A stretch of DNA of 64,000 bases from Arenibacter arenosicollis (GTDB taxonomy: Bacteria; Bacteroidota; Bacteroidia; Flavobacteriales; Flavobacteriaceae), in assembly GCF_014397245.1 (NCBI RefSeq), contig NZ_JACLHY010000005.1:124001-188000 (forward strand). Direction: 5' to 3'. Position 1 is the stretch's first letter, and every line of letters starts with the position of its first letter. Shown one piece after another: positions 1 through 8,553 of this stretch. A program made the position numbers and the translations under genes. The notes beneath the pieces were generated by a model that saw only the letters and a list, made by a program, of their open reading frames with translations, did no database searches and was not told the origin of the DNA.

Positions 1-537
1 CTAAAAGATGCTAAGTCGGCCATAAGGTTTATAAGAAATAATGCGGCCAAGTTTAACATAGACGGTAACAAGCTAATTGCTTCTGGTGGCTCTGCAGGCG
101 GACACCTAGCGGCTGCAACGGCTTTAATTGAAGGGTACAATGACCCGGCAGATGATCTAACCATTGATTGTATCCCTAATGCCTTGGTCCTTTTTAACCC
201 TGTGGTAGATAATGGTCCCGGAGGTTATGGTTATGAGAGGATAGGGGAGGCTTACAAGGACTTTTCCCCTCTCCACAATATTAAAAAAGCGGCTCCCCCA
301 ACCATCGTCTTCCAGGGAACCAAGGACCACTTGATTCCAGTGGTGACTGCCGAGTATTTTAAAATGGTAATGGAAAAAGTGGGAAGTAGGTGCGACCTTA
401 AATTGTATGAAGGGGAGGGGCATGGATTTTTTAATTACGCCAATCTTAAAGCTTACAAAAGCACTGTTGCCGAGGCCGATCAATTTTTGGTGTCACTGGG
501 GTATTTAAATGTGGAACCCAAAGTGGCCATAGAGTAA
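1..537 (+). CDS. Alpha/beta hydrolase (esterase/lipase, BD-FAE type), 5' end outside window
   Basis: The reading frame is open from base 1 and ends at the TAA at 535-537, so only the C-terminal ~178 residues are present and the start lies to the left. The nucleophile elbow GGSAGG is visible with the serine codon at 91-93. Further on there is an acid-containing stretch (GTKDHLIP) and a late His in EGEGHGFF, which together give a complete Ser-Asp-His set in the usual order. This matches the hormone-sensitive-lipase/BD-FAE group of carboxyl-esterases, often found as acetyl-xylan or sugar-ester esterases in Bacteroidota. Substrate is not deducible. An internal ATG at 184 is not the true start, because the nucleophile would be lost. 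Confidence 0.85.
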   Translation, partial: LKDAKSAIRFIRNNAAKFNIDGNKLIASGGSAGGHLAAATALIEGYNDPADDLTIDCIPNALVLFNPVVDNGPGGYGYERIGEAYKDFSPLHNIKKAAPPTIVFQGTKDHLIPVVTAEYFKMVMEKVGSRCDLKLYEGEGHGFFNYANLKAYKSTVAEADQFLVSLGYLNVEPKVAIE

Positions 538-603
538 TTAAGCTTGGGGTTAAGTAATGAACCGATAAACATTACCATAACAAACATCGAAGATTGAAAA
601 TAT

Positions 604-930
604 ATGAATTGGTTTTTTTTAATCATAGCAGGCCTGTTTGAGGTGGCTTTTGCGGCCTGTCTTGGCAAGGCAAAAGAGGCTACTGGAGTGGAGGCAACCT
701 ATTGGTATATTGGGTTTTTGTTGTGCCTGGCCATAAGTATGTTCCTACTGGTTAAGGTCACACAAGAATTGCCCATAGGGACCGCTTATGCCGTTTGGAC
801 AGGAATTGGGGCTGTTGGGACCGTATTGGTGGGGATACTTGTATTTAAAGAGCCTGCCACCTTTTGGAGAATGTTCTTTATTACCACTTTAATTGGTTCC
901 ATTATTGGGCTGAAATTTGTGTCGAATTAA
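604..930 (+). CDS. sugE: SMR-family small multidrug/guanidinium exporter
   Basis: This 108-residue protein has four hydrophobic segments and the length typical of small multidrug resistance proteins. The membrane-embedded carboxylate essential for proton-coupled antiport is present as Glu13 (LFEVAFA). The GTAYAVWTGIGAVG stretch in the third segment is characteristic of the SugE/Gdx branch, which exports guanidinium, rather than the EmrE branch. It works as a homodimer in the inner membrane. It stands alone on the plus strand. I saw no guanidine riboswitch in the 66 bases upstream. The symbol is given by family resemblance; assignment of the exported compound is inference. Confidence 0.85.
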   Translation: MNWFFLIIAGLFEVAFAACLGKAKEATGVEATYWYIGFLLCLAISMFLLVKVTQELPIGTAYAVWTGIGAVGTVLVGILVFKEPATFWRMFFITTLIGSIIGLKFVSN

Positions 931-1008
931 AGTAAGGTCAATTATTAACTTAATAGTTATGGTTGCATCTAATAATAGGTAGATATTAACTTCTTGTTTA
1001 CGTGTAAA

Positions 1009-1347
1009 ATGAATCCAGCGAATAGGCTTCTCATAATAAAATGGATACACTCCTTGATCTGGCTATTTTTTGTAGGCGTGATTTTCTATATTTTGTATTC
1101 CGGTATATCCAATAATATCAATTCCTATACTTGGATTGGCATTGGGTTGATCATAATGGAAGGCATTGTTCTTTTGATTTTCAAAATGTTTTGCCCTCTA
1201 ACTATTTTGTCGCGGAAATATTCAGATTCTACCAAAGAAAATTTTGATATTTTTCTTCCCAACTGGTTGGCTAAATATAATAAGTTGATTTTTACAACCC
1301 TTTATATTATAGGATTGATAATAGTATTAATAAGGACTATATTTTGA
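1009..1347 (+). CDS. Small integral membrane protein, unknown function
   Basis: A 112-residue protein with three clear hydrophobic stretches (about residues 7-27, 36-58 and 90-111) and a polar loop containing CPLTILSRKYS and FLPNWLAKYNK before the last segment. I do not recognise a characterised family; it resembles conserved flavobacterial membrane proteins. The ATG at 1009 is preferred over a TTG at 994 in the same frame, because the ATG-initiated protein begins with a short positively charged tail leading straight into the first membrane segment. The gene stands alone, 78 bases after the SMR exporter. No function can be inferred. Confidence 0.65.
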   Translation: MNPANRLLIIKWIHSLIWLFFVGVIFYILYSGISNNINSYTWIGIGLIIMEGIVLLIFKMFCPLTILSRKYSDSTKENFDIFLPNWLAKYNKLIFTTLYIIGLIIVLIRTIF

Positions 1348-1495
1348 GACCATTTTATTTGTAGCGCTAATAGTTAACTTGGCTAACTTAGGATTAAGAC
1401 TTTGAATGAAAATAGGCCATTTTATAATAATACAGCCCAAAGTTAGGATTGATAAAAATAAAGAACCAATACTTAAACATACAAATCGAACACAA

Positions 1496-2431
1496 ATGAG
1501 GAATACCAAAGTTTTAGGAATACTTCTCTTCTTCTTAATCGGGTCGCAGTTCCATGTCAAGGCCCAAAATACCTATCAAATACCACAGGATGTTAAGCGA
1601 ATACTTTTTCTAGGGAACAGTATTACCTATTCTGGGCAGTATGTGTCTTATATAGACGCCTATTTTACCTTACAATATCCAGATCGGGAATTTGAAATTA
1701 TCAATGTGGGTTTACCTAGCGAAACGGTATCCGGGCTTTCGGAACCTGGACATGCAGATGGTAAATTTCCACGTCCCGACCTTCATGAACGCTTGGACCG
1801 AATTCTTACAAAGGTAAAACCGGATTTGGTATTTGCCTGTTACGGTATGAACGATGGAATATATTTACCTTTTGATGAAAGCCGTTTTCAAAAATATAGG
1901 GACGGCATCCTTTGGTTAAATAACGAAGTTGAGGAATCCGGGGCTTCCATTGTACATATTACCCCTCCCATTTACGATGAACGCATGGGGGAAGCCTACG
2001 CCAATGTCTTGGATATATATGCAGATTGGCTTATCAGTAAACGGTATTCCGATCAATGGAAGGTAATAGACCTCCATTGGCCAATGAGAAAATATCTGGA
2101 GGATATGCGCCTTACCAATGATAATTATGTTTTGGCCAAAGACGGCGTTCATCCCAATGATACGGGGCATTGGATTATGGCCAAACAGCTGCTTTTGTAT
2201 TTAGGGGAAGAGCAAGTATCCAAAGCAAATGGTATGGAAGAGGTGGTATCCCAATTTAGGAATGGTAAGGAAATATTAAAGTTGGTAGAGGAGGGGCAAA
2301 GGATAATGAAGGACGCTTGGCTTACTTCAATTGGCCATAATAGACCTGGAATGAATGTGGGACTGCCATTAAAGGAGGCGAAGGGTAAATCTGAAATGTT
2401 GGAAAAGGAGATACGTAATTTGTTGGAGTAG
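1496..2431 (+). CDS. Secreted SGNH/GDSL-family hydrolase
   Basis: The protein is exported: the start chosen at 1496 gives a classical signal peptide (MRNTKVLGILLFFLIG... ending FHVKAQ), while the longer frame from 1406 adds 30 charged residues in front of it. All SGNH blocks are visible: GNSITYSG with the nucleophile Ser (block I), a conserved Gly in the second block, GMNDG (block III Asn) and KDGVHPND (block V Asp/His dyad). The family removes acyl groups from glycans or lipids in the periplasm or outside the cell. A C-terminal helical extension of about 70 residues follows the catalytic domain. The substrate is unknown. The esterase at the left edge may belong to the same carbohydrate-processing neighbourhood. 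Confidence 0.85.
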   Translation: MRNTKVLGILLFFLIGSQFHVKAQNTYQIPQDVKRILFLGNSITYSGQYVSYIDAYFTLQYPDREFEIINVGLPSETVSGLSEPGHADGKFPRPDLHERLDRILTKVKPDLVFACYGMNDGIYLPFDESRFQKYRDGILWLNNEVEESGASIVHITPPIYDERMGEAYANVLDIYADWLISKRYSDQWKVIDLHWPMRKYLEDMRLTNDNYVLAKDGVHPNDTGHWIMAKQLLLYLGEEQVSKANGMEEVVSQFRNGKEILKLVEEGQRIMKDAWLTSIGHNRPGMNVGLPLKEAKGKSEMLEKEIRNLLE

Positions 2432-2456
2432 TACGAAAATTATATAAACATCTTAA

Positions 2457-2945
2457 ATGAATATTCTATATATACATGGCCTCAATGGAAGTTTAAGTGA
2501 AGAAAAAAGGGCGATTCTTCAAACTTATGGTACTGTGGAATCTCCATCGATAAACTACGAATTGGACGATGATAGTATTGAGAATTTAAGAAATCAATTT
2601 CAGGATAATGATGTAGATGTGATTATAGGTAGCAGTATGGGTGGTTTTGTCGGATATTATCTGTCCATTGCTTTTGGAAGACCGGCCCTTTTGTTCAACC
2701 CTGCATTGGTTTCTCGTTCCGTATTTCAGTGTGTACCGGATTATAGCAATCCCAATCGATCCTTCAAACGATTGGTCTTGGGAGCGCAAGATGAAGTAGT
2801 GGACCCAAGCGGAACCCTTCACTTTGTAGCCAAAATAGTAAAGGATAATACGGATTATCACATTAGCCTTCGGCAAGATTTAGCGCATCGTATTCCTTTA
2901 GAAATATTTGAGGAAGAAGTACGGGCTTTTTTCAAAAGTTTGTGA
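2457..2945 (+). CDS. YqiA/YcfP-type alpha/beta hydrolase
   Basis: A 162-residue compact hydrolase, the usual length of the YqiA (UPF0227) group. It opens with MNILYIHGLNGS, the HG oxyanion-hole motif after strand 1, followed by the nucleophile elbow GSSMGG, an acidic position in GAQDEVVD and a terminal His in DLAHRIP. It is cytoplasmic, with no signal peptide. Members are esterases with poorly known natural substrates. It starts 25 bases after the SGNH hydrolase and may be co-transcribed with it. Confidence 0.8.
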   Translation: MNILYIHGLNGSLSEEKRAILQTYGTVESPSINYELDDDSIENLRNQFQDNDVDVIIGSSMGGFVGYYLSIAFGRPALLFNPALVSRSVFQCVPDYSNPNRSFKRLVLGAQDEVVDPSGTLHFVAKIVKDNTDYHISLRQDLAHRIPLEIFEEEVRAFFKSL

Positions 2946-3105
2946 AAGAATAAATGCTCATATGGTTTTTATCATTTTATTCAATAGAGGGGAAGGTAGT
3001 CCCGCCGATTTTAAGGGTAGTAGTACCTAAAAAGTTAAATCTGCCAAAAGCCATTTCATTGCCCTGATTATTCGTTAATTTTCTCTCCCAAAATAAATAT
3101 GCTTA

Positions 3106-4497
3106 GTGTACGCCATAGTTGAAACAGAAACCACAGGATTGAGGGGAGAGGATAATAAGATTACTGAAATCTGTATCCTTATCCACGATGGCGAAAAGGT
3201 AGTAAAGGAATTTTCCTCACAAGTAAACCCCGAAATGTCCATAAAATATAGGGTATCGCGTCAAAGCGGAATTAATGACGGGATGGTGTATAATGCACCA
3301 AAATTCTATGAAATAGCCAAGGAGGTTGTAGAGTTGACCAATGACTGTATTTTTGTTTCTCACCATGTGAATTTTAATTTCAACGGGATAAAAAATGAAC
3401 TGGCATCCCTTGGTGGTGTTTTTAAACGAAAGAAAATTTCAACCTTAAGATTATCCCGAAAAGTTATTCCCGGCCAACAAAGTTATAGTCTTGGCGCCAT
3501 GTGCAACTATTTGGGCATCAATATAAGCCAAGGACAAAATGCCAAGGATAAGGCGGAGGCTACGGTTGGCTTATTGGAGAAACTTTGGGCAATGGACACG
3601 GACGGTATTTTCAATTTCATGTTGGGACCTAAACCGGGGCAATCAGCTATACCTCCTCTATGGCCTACGTTAACGGTGGCCACCCTTCCCAACGTTACTG
3701 GAGTGTATTATTTTAAAAATGCCAAAGGAAAGATAATCTATGTGGGTAAGGCCAAGGACATTAAACAACGTGTTTTGAGCCATGTCTACAGTAAATCGCA
3801 TAAGGAAATGCGACTTTGTTTTGAAACGGCCCATATTGAATATACACACACTGGTAGCGAGCTTGTGGCGTTGCTGTTGGAATCCGACGAAATAAAAAAA
3901 CACCTCCCAAAATTCAATCGAGCGCAAAAACGAATCGGATATCGCTATGGGGTAGGTGCACATATGGACAAAAACGGTATTGCCAACTTATTCTATGATC
4001 GCTTGAGCAAGATAAGATCTCCATTGGCTTGTTTCTATAACCAAGGGGAATGCAGGTCATTCCTGGAGGAATTATGCAGGACCTATGACCTTTGTCCACG
4101 GTTTTGCAATCTGCAGCAGATTTCCGGAGCTTGTTTTCATTTTCATATTAAAAAGTGCCGCGGTGTCTGTAGGGAACTGGAAACCGTGGAATCCTATAAC
4201 AAACGAGTTGATCAAGCTTTAATGCCAATTGAAGATGATAAAAATACCTTCATCATAAAAGCCGAGGGAAGAAACAAGAATGAAAAGTCGGTCATTGTGG
4301 TTGAAAATGGGGTATATAAGGGATTTGGTTATATGTCCAAAAGAAAAAGAATAAAGGCCTTTATAGATTATGGTAAACTGATTACTCCTTTGGCGGATAA
4401 CAATGACGTCCAAAAAATCCTAAGACGATATTTAAGGAGAAGTGATGGGGAAGATATATTTATAGAATATGGGCAGGAAGTACCTTACTCTCGATGA
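3106..4497 (+). CDS. DEDD-exonuclease-like domain fused to GIY-YIG nuclease domain (UvrC/Cho-like)
   Basis: Residues 1-155 have the shape of a DnaQ-type exonuclease and residues ~195-275 that of a UvrC-type GIY-YIG nuclease. The GIY-YIG core looks intact: GVYYF at 199-203, YVG at 212-214, Arg222, catalytic Glu259 and Asn271. A Cys-rich stretch (CPRFC...GACF...KKCRGVC, residues ~330-355) resembles the metal-binding part of UvrC N-terminal domains. The exonuclease half appears decayed: Glu6 replaces the first Asp, Asn91 the second, Gln144 the His and Lys149 the last Asp; only Glu8 is kept. The protein is thus probably an incision nuclease with a structural exonuclease fold. The start is GTG; a stop lies three codons upstream in frame. 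Confidence 0.85.
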   Translation: MYAIVETETTGLRGEDNKITEICILIHDGEKVVKEFSSQVNPEMSIKYRVSRQSGINDGMVYNAPKFYEIAKEVVELTNDCIFVSHHVNFNFNGIKNELASLGGVFKRKKISTLRLSRKVIPGQQSYSLGAMCNYLGINISQGQNAKDKAEATVGLLEKLWAMDTDGIFNFMLGPKPGQSAIPPLWPTLTVATLPNVTGVYYFKNAKGKIIYVGKAKDIKQRVLSHVYSKSHKEMRLCFETAHIEYTHTGSELVALLLESDEIKKHLPKFNRAQKRIGYRYGVGAHMDKNGIANLFYDRLSKIRSPLACFYNQGECRSFLEELCRTYDLCPRFCNLQQISGACFHFHIKKCRGVCRELETVESYNKRVDQALMPIEDDKNTFIIKAEGRNKNEKSVIVVENGVYKGFGYMSKRKRIKAFIDYGKLITPLADNNDVQKILRRYLRRSDGEDIFIEYGQEVPYSR

Positions 4498-4584
4498 ATG
4501 CGCAAAATTTATAGATCGTCTGAAAGAAATGTAACTTATAGGAGTCCTTTTCATCAAATTATAATAACAATTATAATTAAGAAG

Positions 4585-5274
4585 ATGGGCTTTACATTTC
4601 CTTATCGGGTGAAAATTTTAGAAAAAAATTATCTCAATCACAATGTAATCCAGTTTTTGATTCAGAAACCCTACGGATATAGTCATAGAGCGGGACAGGC
4701 AATTGAATTGAGTATTGATAAACCTGGATTTGAACTTGCCATTGCACCCTTTACTATAACCAATTTAAATAATGATCCCTATCTGGAATTAATAGTTAAG
4801 ATCAATGTAGAAAAAGGCAGTCTCACTCACGGTTTGTCTACTATGGCAATAGGAGAAACATTACAGATTACGGAAGCCTGGAATTCCTATCAATACAAGG
4901 GTCGAGGAATTTTCATAGCTGCGGGCACGGGGATAACACCTTTTTTACCGATCCTAAAGGAATTGAAGGCAGAAGGGGAAGATATTCCTAAGGAACATAC
5001 CTTGCTTTATGCGAATAAGACATCAGCGGATATTTTATTCAATGCCCATTTAAAAAAAGTTTTTGGCAATAATTGTATTTACATACTTAGTAGGTCAAAA
5101 TCACGAAATTCTATTTTTGGTAGAATAAATATTGATATTTTAAAACGGTATGTCCATGATTTTAACCAGTTTTTTTATATCTGTGGTCCTAGGCACTTCG
5201 AAACCGATATAACCAAGCAGTTGGTAAGCATGGGCGTTCAGAGGGCGCGGATCCAGACTGGATATAAATTTTAA
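4585..5274 (+). CDS. FAD/NAD(P)H-dependent oxidoreductase, ferredoxin-reductase-like
   Basis: A 229-residue flavin reductase of the ferredoxin-NADP reductase superfamily. The N-terminal barrel carries the FAD-contacting stretch around GQAIELS and APFTI; the NAD(P) lobe begins with AAGTGITPF and ends with FFYICGP. No [2Fe-2S] or globin domain is attached, so it should act as a free electron-transfer module with an unknown partner. The frame opens at 4498, directly after the upstream stop, but ATG 4585 (MGFTFPY) gives the N-terminus that aligns with the paralogue at 7687-8352, so the earlier 29 residues are discounted. The two paralogues agree over their whole length. Confidence 0.8.
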   Translation: MGFTFPYRVKILEKNYLNHNVIQFLIQKPYGYSHRAGQAIELSIDKPGFELAIAPFTITNLNNDPYLELIVKINVEKGSLTHGLSTMAIGETLQITEAWNSYQYKGRGIFIAAGTGITPFLPILKELKAEGEDIPKEHTLLYANKTSADILFNAHLKKVFGNNCIYILSRSKSRNSIFGRINIDILKRYVHDFNQFFYICGPRHFETDITKQLVSMGVQRARIQTGYKF

Positions 5275-5621
5275 ATTCCCTTGTGTTATTAGGATACCCG
5301 GTTTATTAAATGGTCCAATCCAAAGGGCTATTCAAAATGTAACAATGAGGCACGTATAAGGGAATAGTTGGCAATGACGAATGCCTTTTAGGTAAAATCA
5401 TTAGCACTCCTGGACATCCTCGCCCAAAAAAAATCCCATCAAACCCTTAGTCCATAAAAATACCATAGGTACTTCTCCTGGCACTTTTGTTGGAATGGGG
5501 AATCCGTTCAATCCGGTTTGAGTATGTTAAAACAAAAAAAATACCCAATAACATATAGGTTTTAGCCTAATGCCATGGGTATTTTCAACATGAACCAATA
5601 AGTAAAAAAGAACAACTGAAA
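5275..5621. other. Intergenic region between convergent genes
   Basis: The 347 bases between the plus-strand reductase and the minus-strand peroxidase hold no coding frame I would defend. The only structure seen is the inverted repeat at 5538-5585, listed separately as a terminator. Confidence 0.6.
5538..5585. terminator. Bidirectional terminator between convergent genes
   Basis: Arms AAAATACCCA (5538-5547) and TGGGTATTTT (5576-5585) are perfect reverse complements. Inner bases around ATAGG and CCTA can extend the structure. An A-tract precedes the left arm, so both strands would end in a U-run. It sits between the converging genes ending at 5274 and 5622. Confidence 0.6.
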
Positions 5622-6980
5622 TTATATTGATTTTAAATATTCCTCAATATCTGTTTTATCTTGAGCTGATAATTCCAACTTAAAATGGGTGTCATAATGG
5701 TTAATAACATCGGTGAGGGTGGCAAATCGACCGTCGTGATAGAATCCTCCTTTCATTCTGGCAAATAGGCCTCTTAAAGGGGTTGTTCTATACATTCCCG
5801 TAGGAGATCTTTTTGCCTCAAAGTCGTCTATGCCAATTTCTTCGGCACTATGTAGGTTGTACCCTGCATCAGTAAATATGGGTGCAATATGGCAGCTGGC
5901 ACATTGTGCCTCTCCATTGAACAATACCTTGCCCCGTGCAGCCGCTGTGGCATCGTAGCTTCCTTCGGGAGGAGTGGGGGCAGTTAGGGAGAGCTGATAG
6001 GCTTGCAAGCCTGGAAGCTTGGAAGTGATTAAATCTGGGTCATTCACAATATTCCCAAAATTGTTTTCCGCAGCTATAGGGAATTGGCTGGCATTATCAA
6101 GTCTAGCATCGGTAAAACTACCTTGGCCGTGCATTTCCAAATTGGCTACAAAGGCATTCCAATAGACCATATCTCCCCATCCTGTATAGGTCGCTAGATT
6201 TACCCCTTGTAGTCCGTAGGCGGCAGGTAGTAGATTGGCGGCAATACTCCCATCCGGACGTAGTGCCTTGCCGTCCACAAAGAGACCGGCATTAAATTTT
6301 CCAGGTCCCCACCCTGTAAGTACGGTTTCCACCGCAGGCTCGTCTACGTGAAGAAGATCCGCCAAGAAATTCTTGTTGTTGGTCAAATTAACAATTGCTC
6401 CCACGTTGAGGTCCCTATTGGGATATCCGTCCAGCCTTCTACCTATTCCATTGGCAAAAGAGTTGTCTACCGTAGAGTGGCATAGCGCACAATTTATCCC
6501 CACAGCGGTCATGGCACCATCTTCATCGAAGGTTCCTTTAACTCCCACAACAGCGTTCAATTGTAATAGTGCAATTGTGGTTGCCGGATCATTTAAGTCC
6601 ACTTGGCCTGCCTGAATCGCGGCGACCACCTCTGCAGGCAAGGCCTCTGAATCTACCTTTAATCCTACACCCAAAGCGGTAGCCGGACTAACCCCAACCC
6701 CGTAACCGCCATTGGCTTCTCCCAATATGGCCTCGTCTATATGCAAAATATCGCTCCAAAAGGCTTCGTCACCGAAGGTGTCATACCTAAATATCTGTTT
6801 TCCTTCCGCAACAAGGGCAGGGTCTAGATGCAAGGTCAAAGTGTCCGTCCTCGTTTCAATAATGGTGTCATTCACTATTTCCGTTATTGTTTCGGTAATG
6901 GTTTCTGTCTTGGTACAGCTGATAGTCATGTTTAAAATCAGTAGTAGGCTAAGTAGTTTGAATAAATTAGGTGCTTTCAT
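5622..6980 (-). CDS. Di-heme cytochrome c peroxidase/MauG-like lipoprotein
   Basis: A 452-residue lipoprotein: the signal peptide ends in a lipobox with Cys22 (MTISC). Two c-type heme sites are present, CALCH at 164-168 and CASCH at 360-364, the arrangement of bacterial di-heme cytochrome c peroxidases and MauG-like proteins, with a conserved C-terminal part (RTTPLRGLFAR, then FYHDGRF). It should reduce peroxide, or oxidise a protein or small substrate, in the periplasm. Directly after the lipidated Cys lies a Thr/Glu/Ile-rich repetitive stalk of about 25 residues built from TETI-like units, probably a spacer lifting the enzyme off the membrane. A palindrome lies 42 bases upstream of the start (7022-7034). 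Confidence 0.85.
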   Translation of the reverse strand: MKAPNLFKLLSLLLILNMTISCTKTETITETITEIVNDTIIETRTDTLTLHLDPALVAEGKQIFRYDTFGDEAFWSDILHIDEAILGEANGGYGVGVSPATALGVGLKVDSEALPAEVVAAIQAGQVDLNDPATTIALLQLNAVVGVKGTFDEDGAMTAVGINCALCHSTVDNSFANGIGRRLDGYPNRDLNVGAIVNLTNNKNFLADLLHVDEPAVETVLTGWGPGKFNAGLFVDGKALRPDGSIAANLLPAAYGLQGVNLATYTGWGDMVYWNAFVANLEMHGQGSFTDARLDNASQFPIAAENNFGNIVNDPDLITSKLPGLQAYQLSLTAPTPPEGSYDATAAARGKVLFNGEAQCASCHIAPIFTDAGYNLHSAEEIGIDDFEAKRSPTGMYRTTPLRGLFARMKGGFYHDGRFATLTDVINHYDTHFKLELSAQDKTDIEEYLKSI

Positions 6981-7021
6981 TTGTCGTTATTTAATTGTTT
7001 TAACCTTTGGATGTAGAAAGC

Positions 7022-7038
7022 GTAACTAGGTTACAAAA
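7022..7038 (-). promoter_or_regulatory. Palindrome GTAAC-TAG-GTTAC upstream of the di-heme peroxidase gene
   Basis: GTAAC (7022-7026) and GTTAC (7030-7034) are perfect reverse complements around a 3-base centre. Read on the minus strand, the region gives TTTTGTAACC, the same word found near the sigma factor, DoxX-like and LytTR genes. Its location 42-58 bases before the start codon fits an operator or promoter element. Function is inferred. Confidence 0.4.
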
Positions 7039-7048
7039 AAATCAAACT

Positions 7049-7684
7049 TTAGGAGGTGATGGAATTAAGAAATTGACGTTGGACCTTGCTTTTACGAAAT
7101 TTTCCTGAAAAATAGCTGGTCTCGGTAACACTATTGGTATCGCTTATGCCCCTAGATGCAACACATAAATGATGCGCTTCTACGGCTATTGCAATGTCAT
7201 CTATATCCAATAAATTTTTTAATACCGTGCCCAGTTCCACTGTTAGTTTTTCCTGTACTTGTGGTTTACTGGCAATAAAGTGCACGATCCTATTAAATTT
7301 GGAAAGACCAATTACACGATTCTGTGGAAAATAGGCAATGCTAACTTTGCCAAAGAATGGCACAAAATGATGCTCGCAATAAGAGAAAAGGGTAATGTCC
7401 CTTATTAAGATCATTTCATCATATTTGTAATGGTTTCCAAAATAGGATATTTTAGGGAAATTGGATTTATCTAGTCCCATAAAGGTTTCATTAACATACA
7501 TTTTAGCAACTCGTTCCGGAGTATCCCGCAAACTGGGGTCTTCTAGATTGAGTTCCAATGTTTCCATTATTTTTTTGAAATGAAAGGCTATGGCCTGTAT
7601 TTTTTTTAATTTACCGGCCGCTGTAGTTATAGGCTCCTGATTTTTGATTTTTTCGGTCTTAATTTGTGTTCCGTTCGCTTTCAT
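7049..7684 (-). CDS. folE: GTP cyclohydrolase I (FolE)
   Basis: Converts GTP to 7,8-dihydroneopterin triphosphate, the first step of folate and pterin synthesis. The 211-residue length is typical. The zinc/catalytic motifs are present: YCEHHFVPF supplies Cys and His, HHLCVASRG supplies the second Cys. The substrate-binding SKFNRIVHF stretch and the RDTPERVAKMY helix are also clear. It lies two bases downstream of the interrupted reductase reading frame on the same strand, so they form an operon. Flavobacteria usually carry another folE elsewhere; whether this one is an extra, regulated copy cannot be told from the window. Confidence 0.92.
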   Translation of the reverse strand: MKANGTQIKTEKIKNQEPITTAAGKLKKIQAIAFHFKKIMETLELNLEDPSLRDTPERVAKMYVNETFMGLDKSNFPKISYFGNHYKYDEMILIRDITLFSYCEHHFVPFFGKVSIAYFPQNRVIGLSKFNRIVHFIASKPQVQEKLTVELGTVLKNLLDIDDIAIAVEAHHLCVASRGISDTNSVTETSYFSGKFRKSKVQRQFLNSITS

Positions 7685-7686
7685 AG

Positions 7687-8352
7687 TTAGTAGCCAGTTT
7701 GAATGTTATCTTCCTTTGCCCCACCTCTAATCAGATCTTTTTTTACGCTTTCCATAAACGCATCCGGGCCACAGACATAGAAATATTGATCGAATACTCT
7801 AATTTTCGATACTAGGTAGTCATAATCAATTCTGCCGTAATCGTAGGTAGCGGATTGTTCCTCACTTAAAATATTGTAATAATGTTCCTTGAATAGGAGG
7901 TTGAGTTCGTCTTTTAAAATAATATCCTTGACCATTCTGTTGGCGTAAATCAACTGATGATTTTCTATAACATTCTTATTCTTTAAATCCCAAAACATGG
8001 GTAGAAACGGTGTAATGCCAGAACCGGCAGCGATAAAAGTACCCTTCCCTTTATAGACATATGAATCCCAAGCCTCTGTGATGAGCAGGGAATCGTTAAT
8101 CTTTGCTTTTGACAATGCTTCAGTTAGACCTTCATGTTTGGGATAGACTTTTATGATAAGCCGTTAGTGTTTTAATTCCGGCGAACCAACCAGGGTGAAA
8201 GGTGCAAACTGGTTCCTGAATTGACGGCTATTGAGAGTAAGTTCTATAGCTTGTCCAATGTTGTGGGTAAATCCCTGGGGTTTTTCAAAAACCAATAGCA
8301 TGACATTATGGGTTAGCCAGGATTTGTCGATAATATTTACGGTGTAGTTCAA
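7687..8352 (-). pseudogene. FAD/NAD(P)H oxidoreductase interrupted by one in-frame stop
   Basis: Two pieces (8352 down to the stop at 8166-8164, then to 7687) lie in the same frame and together give 221 codons that align end to end with the intact paralogue at 4585-5274. The FAD part (GQAIELTL, FAPFTL), NAD part (AAGSGITPF) and tail (QYFYVCGP...NIQTGY) are all kept. In the alignment the stop falls on a Leu of the paralogue, so a single T to A change (TTA to TAA) would explain it. No other damage is visible, so the event is recent, a sequencing error, or a read-through site. It shares a transcript with folE. Confidence 0.8.
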
Positions 8353-8495
8353 AATTCAAATGATTTAAAGGATTTGTATATTTTATAATAGCACTATTTT
8401 GTATCTTGTAACAGTCTGATAATGTGTTCTTTGTGTTGTATAATTTTTGTTTTTCAAAACAATTGCTATTAGTTTTGATGAAAATAATGCATTCG

Positions 8496-8515
8496 GGTTA
8501 CAAGATTTTGTAACC
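8496..8515 (+). promoter_or_regulatory. Perfect palindrome upstream of the sigma factor gene
   Basis: GGTTACAA (8496-8503) and TTGTAACC (8508-8515) are perfect reverse complements separated by GATT, 38 bases before the chosen sigma-factor start. A half-site TTGTAACA occurs at 8406-8413, on the side of the divergent reductase/folE transcript. The geometry fits a dimeric regulator controlling one or both directions, but the binding protein is unknown. Confidence 0.5.
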
Positions 8516-8553
8516 TTTGTTATCACTTGGCATCCAATACTAAAACAAGAACA

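Noticed and set aside
8527-8553. Upstream TTG start for the sigma factor
   Set aside because: An ATG at 8554 is in frame and gives a normal N-terminus; the extra nine residues have no support.
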